Of a DNA stretch of 10,029 bases, positions 1 through 5,248 are shown one piece after another; within the stretch, counting starts at the first letter, position 1; every line of letters starts with the position of its first letter. The DNA is from Anaerolineae bacterium (GTDB taxonomy: Bacteria > Chloroflexota > Anaerolineae > B4-G1). Under the pieces are notes generated by a model. The model was given only the letters and a program-made list of their open reading frames with translations, did no database searches and was not told the origin of the DNA. The DNA is taken from contig JAUXFI010000063.1 of assembly GCA_030620125.1 (NCBI GenBank), positions 1 to 10,029 on the forward strand. Direction: 5' to 3'. The position numbers and the translations under genes are program-made.

Positions 1-968
1 CGCGCCTCCAGTTCCGTCCAGTCGAGCAGGGGTTGGGCCAGGCGCGACCGGAGCAACCGCCCGCCCATCGGGGTGAGCGTCAGGTCAAGAACGCCCAGGA
101 GCGAACCGCGCGTCTTGCGCTCGCGGAGCGTCTCGGTCAACTCTAGGTTGCGGCGCGTGGCCGCGTCGAGCGTCATGAAGCGGGCGGTCGAGTAGGTGCT
201 GAGGCCCACGATCTGCGCCAGTGCCCCCTTCTGGGTCTCGCGCAGGTAGTGGACGATGGCGCCGGCGGCCCTGGTCGCCAGCGGCTTGCCCGCGCAGCCA
301 AAGCCGTCCAGCGTCGCCACACCAAAGTGGTCGAGCAATGTCTGACGGGCCGCGCCCAGTTCGAAGCGGTAGGCGGGGAGTGGGGTGACGTGGATGCCGG
401 AGGTTGGAGATTGGAGATTGGAGATTGGAGCATGTTCGCTGGCGTCGTCTGGTAGCAGACATTCGCGGGGTTGCAGGCGGGCCAACTCTTGCTCAACCGC
501 GTCCGCGTCCAATTGGGCTGTGGCGAACTCGCCGGTGGTGATGTCGGCGTAGGCCAGTCCCGCTCGCCCTTCCTCGACGACGACCGCCGCCAGGTAATTG
601 GCCCGCTTCTCGTCGAGCAGCGCTGGCTCGACGACGGTGCCGGGGGTAACGACGCGGGTCACCTCGCGGGCGACCAGCCCTCTGCCGGTGACCTCGCCCA
701 CCTGCTCGGCGATGGCGACGCGGTAGCCCTTTTCGATGAGGCGGGCGATGTAGCCCTCGATGGCGTGGTGGGGGACGCCGGCCATAGGCACGCGCACACC
801 CTTGGACATCGGGCGCGAGGTCAGGACGAGATCGAGTTCGCGGGCGGCGGTCTCCGCGTCCTCGTCAAAAGTCTCGTAAAAGTCACCCAGCCGGAAAAAG
901 ACGACGGCGTCTGGGTGCTGGGCCTTGATGTGGAGATATTGCTTGCGGACAGGGGTTACTTTGGACAT
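1..968 (-). CDS. mutS: DNA mismatch repair protein MutS, N-terminal part (runs off left edge)
   Basis: MutS recognises mismatches and small loops in DNA and starts mismatch repair with MutL. I translated 322 open codons from ATG at 966-968 to the window edge without a stop. The start (MSKVTPVRKQYL) is typical of the family; no strong ribosome site precedes it. The mismatch-binding domain carries the wedge motif in GDFYETF, with Phe30-Tyr31-Glu32 intact. It is followed by ELDLVLTSR and GVPHHAIEGYIARLIEKGYR, both characteristic. The connector domain covers roughly residues 115-265. The start of the core/lever domain is visible as LDAATRRNLELTET and GRLLRSRLAQPLLD near the edge. The clamp, the ATPase and the C-terminal part lie outside the window. 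Residues about 180-190 of the connector domain are encoded by a heptamer tandem repeat at a position where other MutS proteins have a variable loop. Family assignment is secure. Whether the full gene is intact cannot be seen. Confidence 0.96.
   Translation of the reverse strand, partial: MSKVTPVRKQYLHIKAQHPDAVVFFRLGDFYETFDEDAETAARELDLVLTSRPMSKGVRVPMAGVPHHAIEGYIARLIEKGYRVAIAEQVGEVTGRGLVAREVTRVVTPGTVVEPALLDEKRANYLAAVVVEEGRAGLAYADITTGEFATAQLDADAVEQELARLQPRECLLPDDASEHAPISNLQSPTSGIHVTPLPAYRFELGAARQTLLDHFGVATLDGFGCAGKPLATRAAGAIVHYLRETQKGALAQIVGLSTYSTARFMTLDAATRRNLELTETLRERKTRGSLLGVLDLTLTPMGGRLLRSRLAQPLLDWTELEA
400..427 (+). repeat. Heptamer tandem array inside mutS
   Basis: Four head-to-tail 7-bp units, GAGGTTG followed by three exact GAGATTG copies, with a partial GAG continuing at 428-430. 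The array lies within the mutS reading frame, where it is read on the minus strand as part of PISNLQSPTS (residues about 181-190). Seven is not a multiple of three, so gain or loss of one unit would shift the mutS frame. The units match the G-A-N-N-Y-T-G pattern of two intergenic arrays in this window. Confidence 0.85.
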
Positions 969-1124
969 TGGTTCACACCAGTTGATGAATTGTTCTGCTG
1001 CCTCACGCGCGATTCATTTCAGTTTCTCCAACGTGGCCGAGCCTGCCACACTAATGGGTGTCTCTGCGAAGACATGATATGCAACCTTACTCTGTGCGTA
1101 TCATCTCAAAAAGCTGCGGCGAAA

Positions 1125-1175
1125 GTAGGTCGGATTTGCTATCCGACCCTGTGGCGGTTAGCAAAACCGCCCTAC
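1125..1175. repeat. Compound palindrome: two hairpins inside an outer stem
   Basis: An outer 4-bp stem, GTAG (1125-1128) with CTAC (1172-1175), encloses two perfect 7-bp hairpins. Hairpin one is GTCGGAT / ATCCGAC (1129-1135, 1141-1147) with loop TTGCT. Hairpin two is GGCGGTT / AACCGCC (1153-1159, 1165-1171) with loop AGCAA. The two loops are exact reverse complements, and the whole is an imperfect inverted repeat whose arms are each palindromic. It may be a dispersed REP-like element. It lies between genes, far from either stop codon, so a terminator role is unlikely. Confidence 0.85.
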
Positions 1176-1224
1176 GCTGCCCTTGCCCCAAGGTATTGAG
1201 AAGATACTGTGCATTGCTCCCCAC

Positions 1225-1259
1225 GCATTACGTATTACGCATTACGTATTACGCATTAC
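1225..1259. repeat. Alternating heptamer tandem array
   Basis: Five perfect 7-bp units alternate GCATTAC and GTATTAC (1225-1231, 1232-1238, 1239-1245, 1246-1252, 1253-1259), giving a 14-bp higher-order period. The array is AT-richer than its surroundings and ends 65 bp upstream of the chosen propeller-gene start. Its unit differs from the G-A-N-N-Y-T-G arrays elsewhere in the window. Confidence 0.9.
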
Positions 1260-1324
1260 ACACAAGTATAGCCCATCGCAGCCAGCTTGACAAGCATCAC
1301 AGGCAACCGTATACTTGGCTCACG

Positions 1325-3295
1325 ATGGCCGACGAGATACAGGACAAAGTGCAGCAAGAAGAGTTCCTCGAATCCGAGGCGGAGGCGGAGGCGGAGGCGG
1401 AGACGGAGCTAGGGGACAGGAAGGCAGAGAGGCAGAGGGGTGCGCTCCGGCGACTCTGGGACCGTTTCACCTTTGTGCTGGCCTGGCTGCGCAGACCAGA
1501 CGAGGTCGGACAGCCTATCACGCTGCGCCCACGGGGTGTGCGATTGCTCATCCTATTGGTCCTGGGCAACCTGTTTGTCCTGGTGTTGCTGACTGGCGGG
1601 CTGTATCGGGCGTCCACGATGCTAACCGTCGTAGAATCACCACTGTCACTACCGACTGCCGCCATTGCGACGTTCGACCCCGAACTCACCTCCGGCCCCT
1701 CTCCCACTCTCGGCCCCACACCCACCCCCTTCGGCAGCGGCGGGGCCATCGCCTTCACCTTGCGGCGCAATGGCAACGCCGACATCTACGCCCTCAATCA
1801 GACCGACCGGCAACTGGTGCGACTGACCTACAATCCAGCCGAGGACCGCGACCCGGCCTGGTCTCCCGACGGCAACTATATCGCCTTCGCCTCGAACCGC
1901 GCCCACAACTGGGACATCTACCTGCTGGATCTGGTAAGCGGCGCATTGATCCGCCTGACCAACGATCCCGGCTTTGACGCCAATCCCAGTTGGTCGTCCG
2001 ATGGCCGCTGGATCGCCTTTGAATCCTACCGCCGAGGCAATCTTGATATCTACGTGATGAGCACTACCGGGCAGGAAGTACGGCGCATCACCAGCGACTC
2101 CACACCCGACTATGAGCCAGCCTGGTCGCCCGACAGCCGTGCTATCGCCTTTAGTTCCTTCCGTGACGGCAACAAGGACATCTACCTCTGCCTCCTCGAC
2201 GGCGAGGGAGAAATCATCAACGTCACCCAAAGCCCCGACCTGGACGAGGATGATCCGGCCTGGTCGCCTGACGGCACACAACTGGCCTACGTCAGCGGGC
2301 CTCATGGCAGCCCCTCCATCCAGGTCACAACCTTTGATTGGGACGAGATGACAGCCGATCAGACCCAGACCGAACTGCTCGGCACTGGCGGGTCACCAGC
2401 CTGGGCCCCCGACGGGCAAAGCCTCATCTATGCTTACGAACGAGGGACATACAGCCACCTCATCGCGGCCAGCATGACAGGATGGGCGCTATTCCACGAA
2501 GTCTACAGCACCAACGGCCTGCTGGATGACCTGACGTGGACCAGCCTGTCCCTTTCTCATCGCATCGTGGCCCGTGCCCAGGCCGCCGAACCATCCGAGG
2601 AACCACCGTTCTACGTGGAGCTGGTGCAGCCGTCCCCGGCCACTGGCCCGCCCTACACGCTGATCCCGCTCCCCAATGTTGACAGCGGCGGGGGAGAGTT
2701 CCTCTCAGACCGGGTGAACGAAAGCTTTAACGCGCTGCGTCAACGTGTGGCTGAGGAGACGGGATTGGACTACCTGGCTACCCTAAACACTGCCAGTCTG
2801 CCGATGACCTACACCCCGCCATCGGGTCACTCGCGCATGACCTGGTACGTCTGTGGCAGAGCGATCGGGCTGGATCGGGAGTCCTACGAGGGGGATGATT
2901 CATCGGTCGAACTGATACGGGAGGACGTGGGCAACGTCACCTACTGGCGCGTCTTTATCCGCGCCGCCAAGCAAGACGGGAGCATGGGCGAGCCTCTGCG
3001 CGAGGCGGTGTGGGATCTGAACGCCCGCCAGCGAGGTGGACGCGCTGCGGTGGAAGGAGGCGCGCTCCAGGAGCACATCCCGGATGGCTACTATGTGGAC
3101 TTTACCACCCTCGCCAGCGATTACGGCTGGGAACGGGTGCCAGCCCTGTGGCGCTGGCGCTACTTCTGGCCGGACACTCGCTGGTGGCGCTTCCGCAAGA
3201 CTGACGGAATGAACTGGTGGGAGTGCATGGTGGAGGTTTTTGAACCAAAAGAGATTGAGGCTGCCTTCGGACCAATCCCAGAATATGAGGACTGA
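1325..3295 (+). CDS. Membrane-anchored TolB/PD40-type beta-propeller protein with degenerate M15-like C-terminal domain
   Basis: A 656-residue protein of unknown biological role. In order it has: an acidic N-terminus with a (Glu-Ala)n run (residues about 17-26); a basic stretch; one membrane segment at about 73-95; a Pro/Thr-rich linker (about 105-137, with SPTLGPTPTPF); and a propeller of PD40/TolB blades. Blade motifs are DPAWSPDGNYIAF (176), NPSWSSDGRWIAF (220), EPAWSPDSRAIAF (264), DPAWSPDGTQLAY (310) and SPAWAPDGQSLIY (357), with a partial blade from 139. The C-terminal 200 residues form a separate domain. Its TWYVCGRAIG (506-515) and TRWWRF (618-623) line up with the SxHxxGxAxD and ExxH motifs of M15/LAS peptidases, but without the zinc ligands. 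The topology suggests the propeller lies outside the membrane. I chose ATG 1325 because the upstream open frame runs through repeats; no clear ribosome site is seen. The propeller call is sure; the C-terminal call is inference. Confidence 0.88.
   Translation: MADEIQDKVQQEEFLESEAEAEAEAETELGDRKAERQRGALRRLWDRFTFVLAWLRRPDEVGQPITLRPRGVRLLILLVLGNLFVLVLLTGGLYRASTMLTVVESPLSLPTAAIATFDPELTSGPSPTLGPTPTPFGSGGAIAFTLRRNGNADIYALNQTDRQLVRLTYNPAEDRDPAWSPDGNYIAFASNRAHNWDIYLLDLVSGALIRLTNDPGFDANPSWSSDGRWIAFESYRRGNLDIYVMSTTGQEVRRITSDSTPDYEPAWSPDSRAIAFSSFRDGNKDIYLCLLDGEGEIINVTQSPDLDEDDPAWSPDGTQLAYVSGPHGSPSIQVTTFDWDEMTADQTQTELLGTGGSPAWAPDGQSLIYAYERGTYSHLIAASMTGWALFHEVYSTNGLLDDLTWTSLSLSHRIVARAQAAEPSEEPPFYVELVQPSPATGPPYTLIPLPNVDSGGGEFLSDRVNESFNALRQRVAEETGLDYLATLNTASLPMTYTPPSGHSRMTWYVCGRAIGLDRESYEGDDSSVELIREDVGNVTYWRVFIRAAKQDGSMGEPLREAVWDLNARQRGGRAAVEGGALQEHIPDGYYVDFTTLASDYGWERVPALWRWRYFWPDTRWWRFRKTDGMNWWECMVEVFEPKEIEAAFGPIPEYED
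1376..1405 (+). repeat. In-frame hexamer repeat (GAGGCG)n
   Basis: Four perfect GAGGCG units followed by one GAGACG variant, coding for a Glu-Ala run near the N-terminus of the propeller protein. A 6-bp unit keeps the reading frame, so changes in copy number would only alter the length of the acidic tail. Confidence 0.85.
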
Positions 3296-3330
3296 GCCAC
3301 TGGGACGCGCGGTGGCTGGGCGCGCTCAGT
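3291..3330. terminator. Inverted repeat covering both convergent stop codons, candidate bidirectional terminator
   Basis: ACTGAGC (3291-3297) and GCTCAGT (3324-3330) form a perfect 7-bp stem with 26 bp between the arms. Inside it, CAC (3298-3300) can pair with GTG (3312-3314). Each arm contains the TGA stop codon of one of the two convergent genes, and both genes end in GAC-TGA-GC. There is no T-tract on either side, so a classical intrinsic terminator is not proven. Confidence 0.45.
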
Positions 3331-3982
3331 CGTCGGCGGCGAAAAGGCCAATGCGCAGCGCGAATTTCACCAGTTCTACCTCGTCCTGAATGTTGAGCCT
3401 GGTCATCAAATTCTCCCGATGCCGGGCCACGGTTTTTGGACTAATGCACAGCATCTCGGCTATTTCTCGCCGGCTGCGTCCTTCAGCCACAAGTTGCAGC
3501 ACCTCTCGTTGACGGGACGTGAGGAGTTCATAAGCCTTCTGCCGATCACTCACAGGCGTTGCGCGAAGATACGCCTCCACCACAACCCCCGAGATGCCAG
3601 GGCTGAGATATTTCTCGCCCCGGCGTGCTGCCTCGATTGCCAGTTGGAGTTCGTTGTATACAGCGCGTTTGAGCACATACGCCGACGCCCCCGCCCGCAG
3701 TGCCTGGTGAACATAGATCTCATCTGTGTACATAGACAGGATGACAACTTTGGTCTCAGACCCCTGGCCAATGATTTGCCTGGTCGCTTCGAGGCCATTT
3801 AGACCAGGCATGCCAATGTCCATCACGATCACGTCGGGCTGCAGGTCCTCGACCAATTGTATCGCTTTCCGACCATTGTCGGCCTCCCCGATCACGGTGA
3901 ACCTGGGACGGGATTCCAGCAGCGCCCGCAAGCCTTGCCGCACCAGGGCGTGGTCGTCAGCCAACACTACTCGAATGGCCAT
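3326..3982 (-). CDS. NarL/FixJ-family response regulator (REC + LuxR-type HTH), orphan
   Basis: A 218-residue two-component transcription factor. The receiver domain spans about residues 3-120. It has the acidic pair Asp9-Asp10, the phosphorylation site Asp55 in VIVMDIGMPG, the switch residue Ser83, Tyr102, and the conserved Lys105. A LuxR-type DNA-binding domain spans about 152-214, with LTSRQREVLQLVAEG and the recognition-helix region ISPKTVARHRENLMTRL. All phosphotransfer residues are present, so the protein should be phosphorylatable. No histidine kinase is seen in the window, so partner and signal are unknown. Start ATG 3980-3982 gives the normal family length and begins right at the receiver fold (MAIRVVLADDHALV). 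A GAGGAG lies upstream but about 12 bp away, longer than ideal. The frame stays open upstream to 4153, which would add 57 residues unlike the family. The gene converges on the propeller gene with 30 bp between stops. Confidence 0.95.
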   Translation of the reverse strand: MAIRVVLADDHALVRQGLRALLESRPRFTVIGEADNGRKAIQLVEDLQPDVIVMDIGMPGLNGLEATRQIIGQGSETKVVILSMYTDEIYVHQALRAGASAYVLKRAVYNELQLAIEAARRGEKYLSPGISGVVVEAYLRATPVSDRQKAYELLTSRQREVLQLVAEGRSRREIAEMLCISPKTVARHRENLMTRLNIQDEVELVKFALRIGLFAADD

Positions 3983-4038
3983 CCTGTCACTGCTCTCCTC
4001 ATCACGTGCAACTTTCCAGACCATCTCCTGCTTGTGAG

Positions 4039-4067
4039 AGTATACCGCACTTGGCGCTGAGACGCAA
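4039..4067 (-). promoter_or_regulatory. Candidate promoter of the response regulator gene
   Basis: On the minus strand, TATACT (4039-4044) is a good -10 match. TTGCGT (4062-4067) lies exactly 17 bp upstream and matches only the TTG of a -35 box. This would give a leader of about 50 nt before ATG 3982. It is a pattern match only. Confidence 0.35.
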
Positions 4068-4085
4068 CCGCCTGGATTTGAGCGA

Positions 4086-4113
4086 GAGTTTGGAGCCTGG
4101 ACTTTGGAGCTTG
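4086..4113 (+). repeat. Degenerate heptamer tandem array upstream of the NTPase gene
   Basis: Four consecutive 7-bp units, GAGTTTG, GAGCCTG, GACTTTG and GAGCTTG, in unbroken 7-bp phase. They follow the same G-A-N-N-Y-T-G pattern as the array in mutS and part of the one before polA. The array lies 30 bp upstream of the NTPase start, in the divergent spacer shared with the response regulator. Confidence 0.8.
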
Positions 4114-4143
4114 ATGTGGTATCATTGTGCGGGATTAGATGAA

Positions 4144-4821
4144 ATGAATGCACGCACCATCATTCTGACCGGTGAGCGCGGCGTCGGCAAGAGCACTGTC
4201 TGCCTTGAGACCATTGCCCTGGCGCAGGCCAGGAAATACCCATGTGGCGGCATCCTGACCTTGAGCCGCCCCGATGGCTCCAGGGACGTGCTCGACGTGC
4301 GTAGCGGCGACACTCGCCGGCTGACCCTCGAGCCCGACGCGAGTCCCGCCGTAACCCTGGGCCGCTTCCGCTTCGACCCCGAAACCCTGGCCTGGGGGAA
4401 CGAAACGTTGGCCCACGACGCCTCGCCGTGCCATCTGCTCGTGGTGGACGAACTGGGGCCGCTAGAGATAGAACGGGGGCAGGGCTGGCTGAAAGCGTTT
4501 GACGTGCTGCACAGGAACGGCTTTGCGCTGGCGCTCGTCGTCGTCCGTCCCGAGTTGGTGGCACGGGCACAGCTTGGCCTGCCAGCTAACGCGACGGCTG
4601 TCCTCACCGTGACACCCGACAATCGGGACGACTTGCCGTCCGTGCTTGTAGAGATCCTAGAAAAAGAACTCTGGCTCTCTGGGATTTCGCGGGGTCAGGG
4701 TGTCGGACTCCCCAACTTGTTGGGGGCAACACGCGAAGAACCCGAACAAGTTCGGGACTCCAATATACCAGCCACGCAAACTCCCAAAGACCCAGAACTC
4801 TGCCCTCCCCCCATGGTCTGA
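4144..4821 (+). CDS. THEP1-like nucleoside-triphosphatase (NTPase_1 family) with repeat-derived C-terminal tail
   Basis: A small P-loop NTPase of 225 residues. The Walker A motif is GERGVGKST (residues 10-18). The Walker B motif with the family signature is HLLVVDELGPLE (97-108), with Asp102 and Glu103. THEP1 proteins hydrolyse several NTPs to NDPs in vitro; their cellular role is not settled. I chose ATG 4144 because it places the first strand (RTIILTG) directly at the N-terminus as in the family; an upstream ATG at 4114 in the same frame is possible. The ribosome site is weak. The family domain ends near residue 178, close to the usual length of the family. The remaining 47 residues are low in structure, rich in Pro, Asn and Gln, and encoded by a pair of hairpin repeats (4710-4756). 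The gene converges on sufU with 46 bp between stops. Confidence 0.88.
   Translation: MNARTIILTGERGVGKSTVCLETIALAQARKYPCGGILTLSRPDGSRDVLDVRSGDTRRLTLEPDASPAVTLGRFRFDPETLAWGNETLAHDASPCHLLVVDELGPLEIERGQGWLKAFDVLHRNGFALALVVVRPELVARAQLGLPANATAVLTVTPDNRDDLPSVLVEILEKELWLSGISRGQGVGLPNLLGATREEPEQVRDSNIPATQTPKDPELCPPPMV
4703..4761. repeat. Paired hairpin repeat within the NTPase C-terminal coding region
   Basis: Hairpin one is CCCCAA-CTTG-TTGGGG (4710-4725) and hairpin two is CCCGAA-CAAG-TTCGGG (4741-4756). Both have 6-bp stems and 4-nt loops, and the loops are reverse complements. With flanking GGACT (4705-4709) and GACTCC (4756-4761), the region is an imperfect inverted repeat of two palindromes. This is the same architecture as at 1125-1175. 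Confidence 0.8.
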
Positions 4822-4867
4822 CCACGCGGCAAGCTCCCCTGCGAAACAAAAGGCCTGCCTGCGCTTT

Positions 4868-5248
4868 CTAGCTCTCCCCGCCCTCCCAATGGGCTAACCC
4901 GTTCTGTAGTACCCGTAGCGGCAGTAGCCCACACTTGGCCCGCACCGGCCCCAGCGTGATACCCAACATCCTGAACACGTCCTCGTCCTGCAGCGCCTTT
5001 AATTCCTCCACAGTCTTGCCCTGGATCTCCTCGGTGAACATTGAGGCCGATGCCATGCTGATCACACAGCCACTGCCGTCGAACCGCGCCTCGCTCACCC
5101 GCCCATCAGTCAGCCGGATATAGAGCCGCACCACGTCGCCGCAGACCGGGTTGTCCAACTCGCAGGAGATATCCGCATCCTCCAATGTCCCCTGGTTGCG
5201 GGGATTGCCATAGTGATCGAGGATATGCTCACGATACAAGTTCTCCAC
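4868..5248 (-). CDS. sufU: SufU-type Fe-S cluster assembly sulfur acceptor/scaffold
   Basis: A 126-residue U-type protein that accepts persulfide sulfur from SufS, activates it, and in some bacteria may act as scaffold. The three conserved cysteines are Cys36 in NPVCGD (with Asp38), Cys61 in GSGCVISMASAS, and Cys106 in RAKCGLL. Cys36, Asp38, Cys61 and Cys106 match the zinc ligands known in SufU. The residue before the last cysteine is Lys, as in SufU, where IscU has His. However, the roughly 20-residue insertion between the second and third cysteines that marks Bacillus-type SufU is absent. The start is GTG (5246-5248), with GAGGAGG (minus-strand view of 5253-5259) 4 nt upstream. The gene overlaps the 3' end of sufS by 20 bp, so its ribosome site is read as Arg-Arg codons of SufS, suggesting translational coupling. 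Confidence 0.93.
   Translation of the reverse strand: MENLYREHILDHYGNPRNQGTLEDADISCELDNPVCGDVVRLYIRLTDGRVSEARFDGSGCVISMASASMFTEEIQGKTVEELKALQDEDVFRMLGITLGPVRAKCGLLPLRVLQNGLAHWEGGES

Larger units (their letters stand above)
969..1324. other. Divergent intergenic region mutS / propeller gene (356 bp)
   Basis: This spacer separates the starts of mutS (minus) and the propeller gene (plus) and must hold both promoters. I see no convincing -35/-10 pair for either gene and no strong ribosome site. It contains a compound palindrome at 1125-1175 and a heptamer array at 1225-1259, described separately. One plus-strand frame stays open from 1058 into the propeller gene, but it crosses both repeats and is unlikely to be translated. 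Confidence 0.7.

Noticed and set aside
85..496. Minus-strand frames in the mutS region (85-462 and 173-496)
   Set aside because: They are out-of-frame readings of mutS; the true mutS frame is open without a stop from 968 to the window edge.
471..1199. 242-codon plus-strand frame opposite mutS
   Set aside because: Antisense to the mutS coding region, then runs through the intergenic palindrome; no recognisable domain.
1225..1259. CRISPR array
   Set aside because: The repeats are 7 bp and contiguous with no spacers, and no cas gene is present.
1058..1324. N-terminal extension of the propeller protein by 89 codons
   Set aside because: The open frame crosses the compound palindrome and the heptamer array, the encoded residues have no domain character, and the acidic-basic-membrane layout starts naturally at ATG 1325.
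1649..2305. 218-codon minus-strand frame opposite the propeller gene
   Set aside because: It mirrors the repeated blade sequence of the sense gene, giving repetitive Gly/Val-rich text, and has no start signal or family match.
3983..4153. 57-residue N-terminal extension of the response regulator
   Set aside because: The receiver fold begins at MAIRVVLADDHA. The extension crosses the heptamer array and the candidate promoter, and response regulators of this family do not need it.
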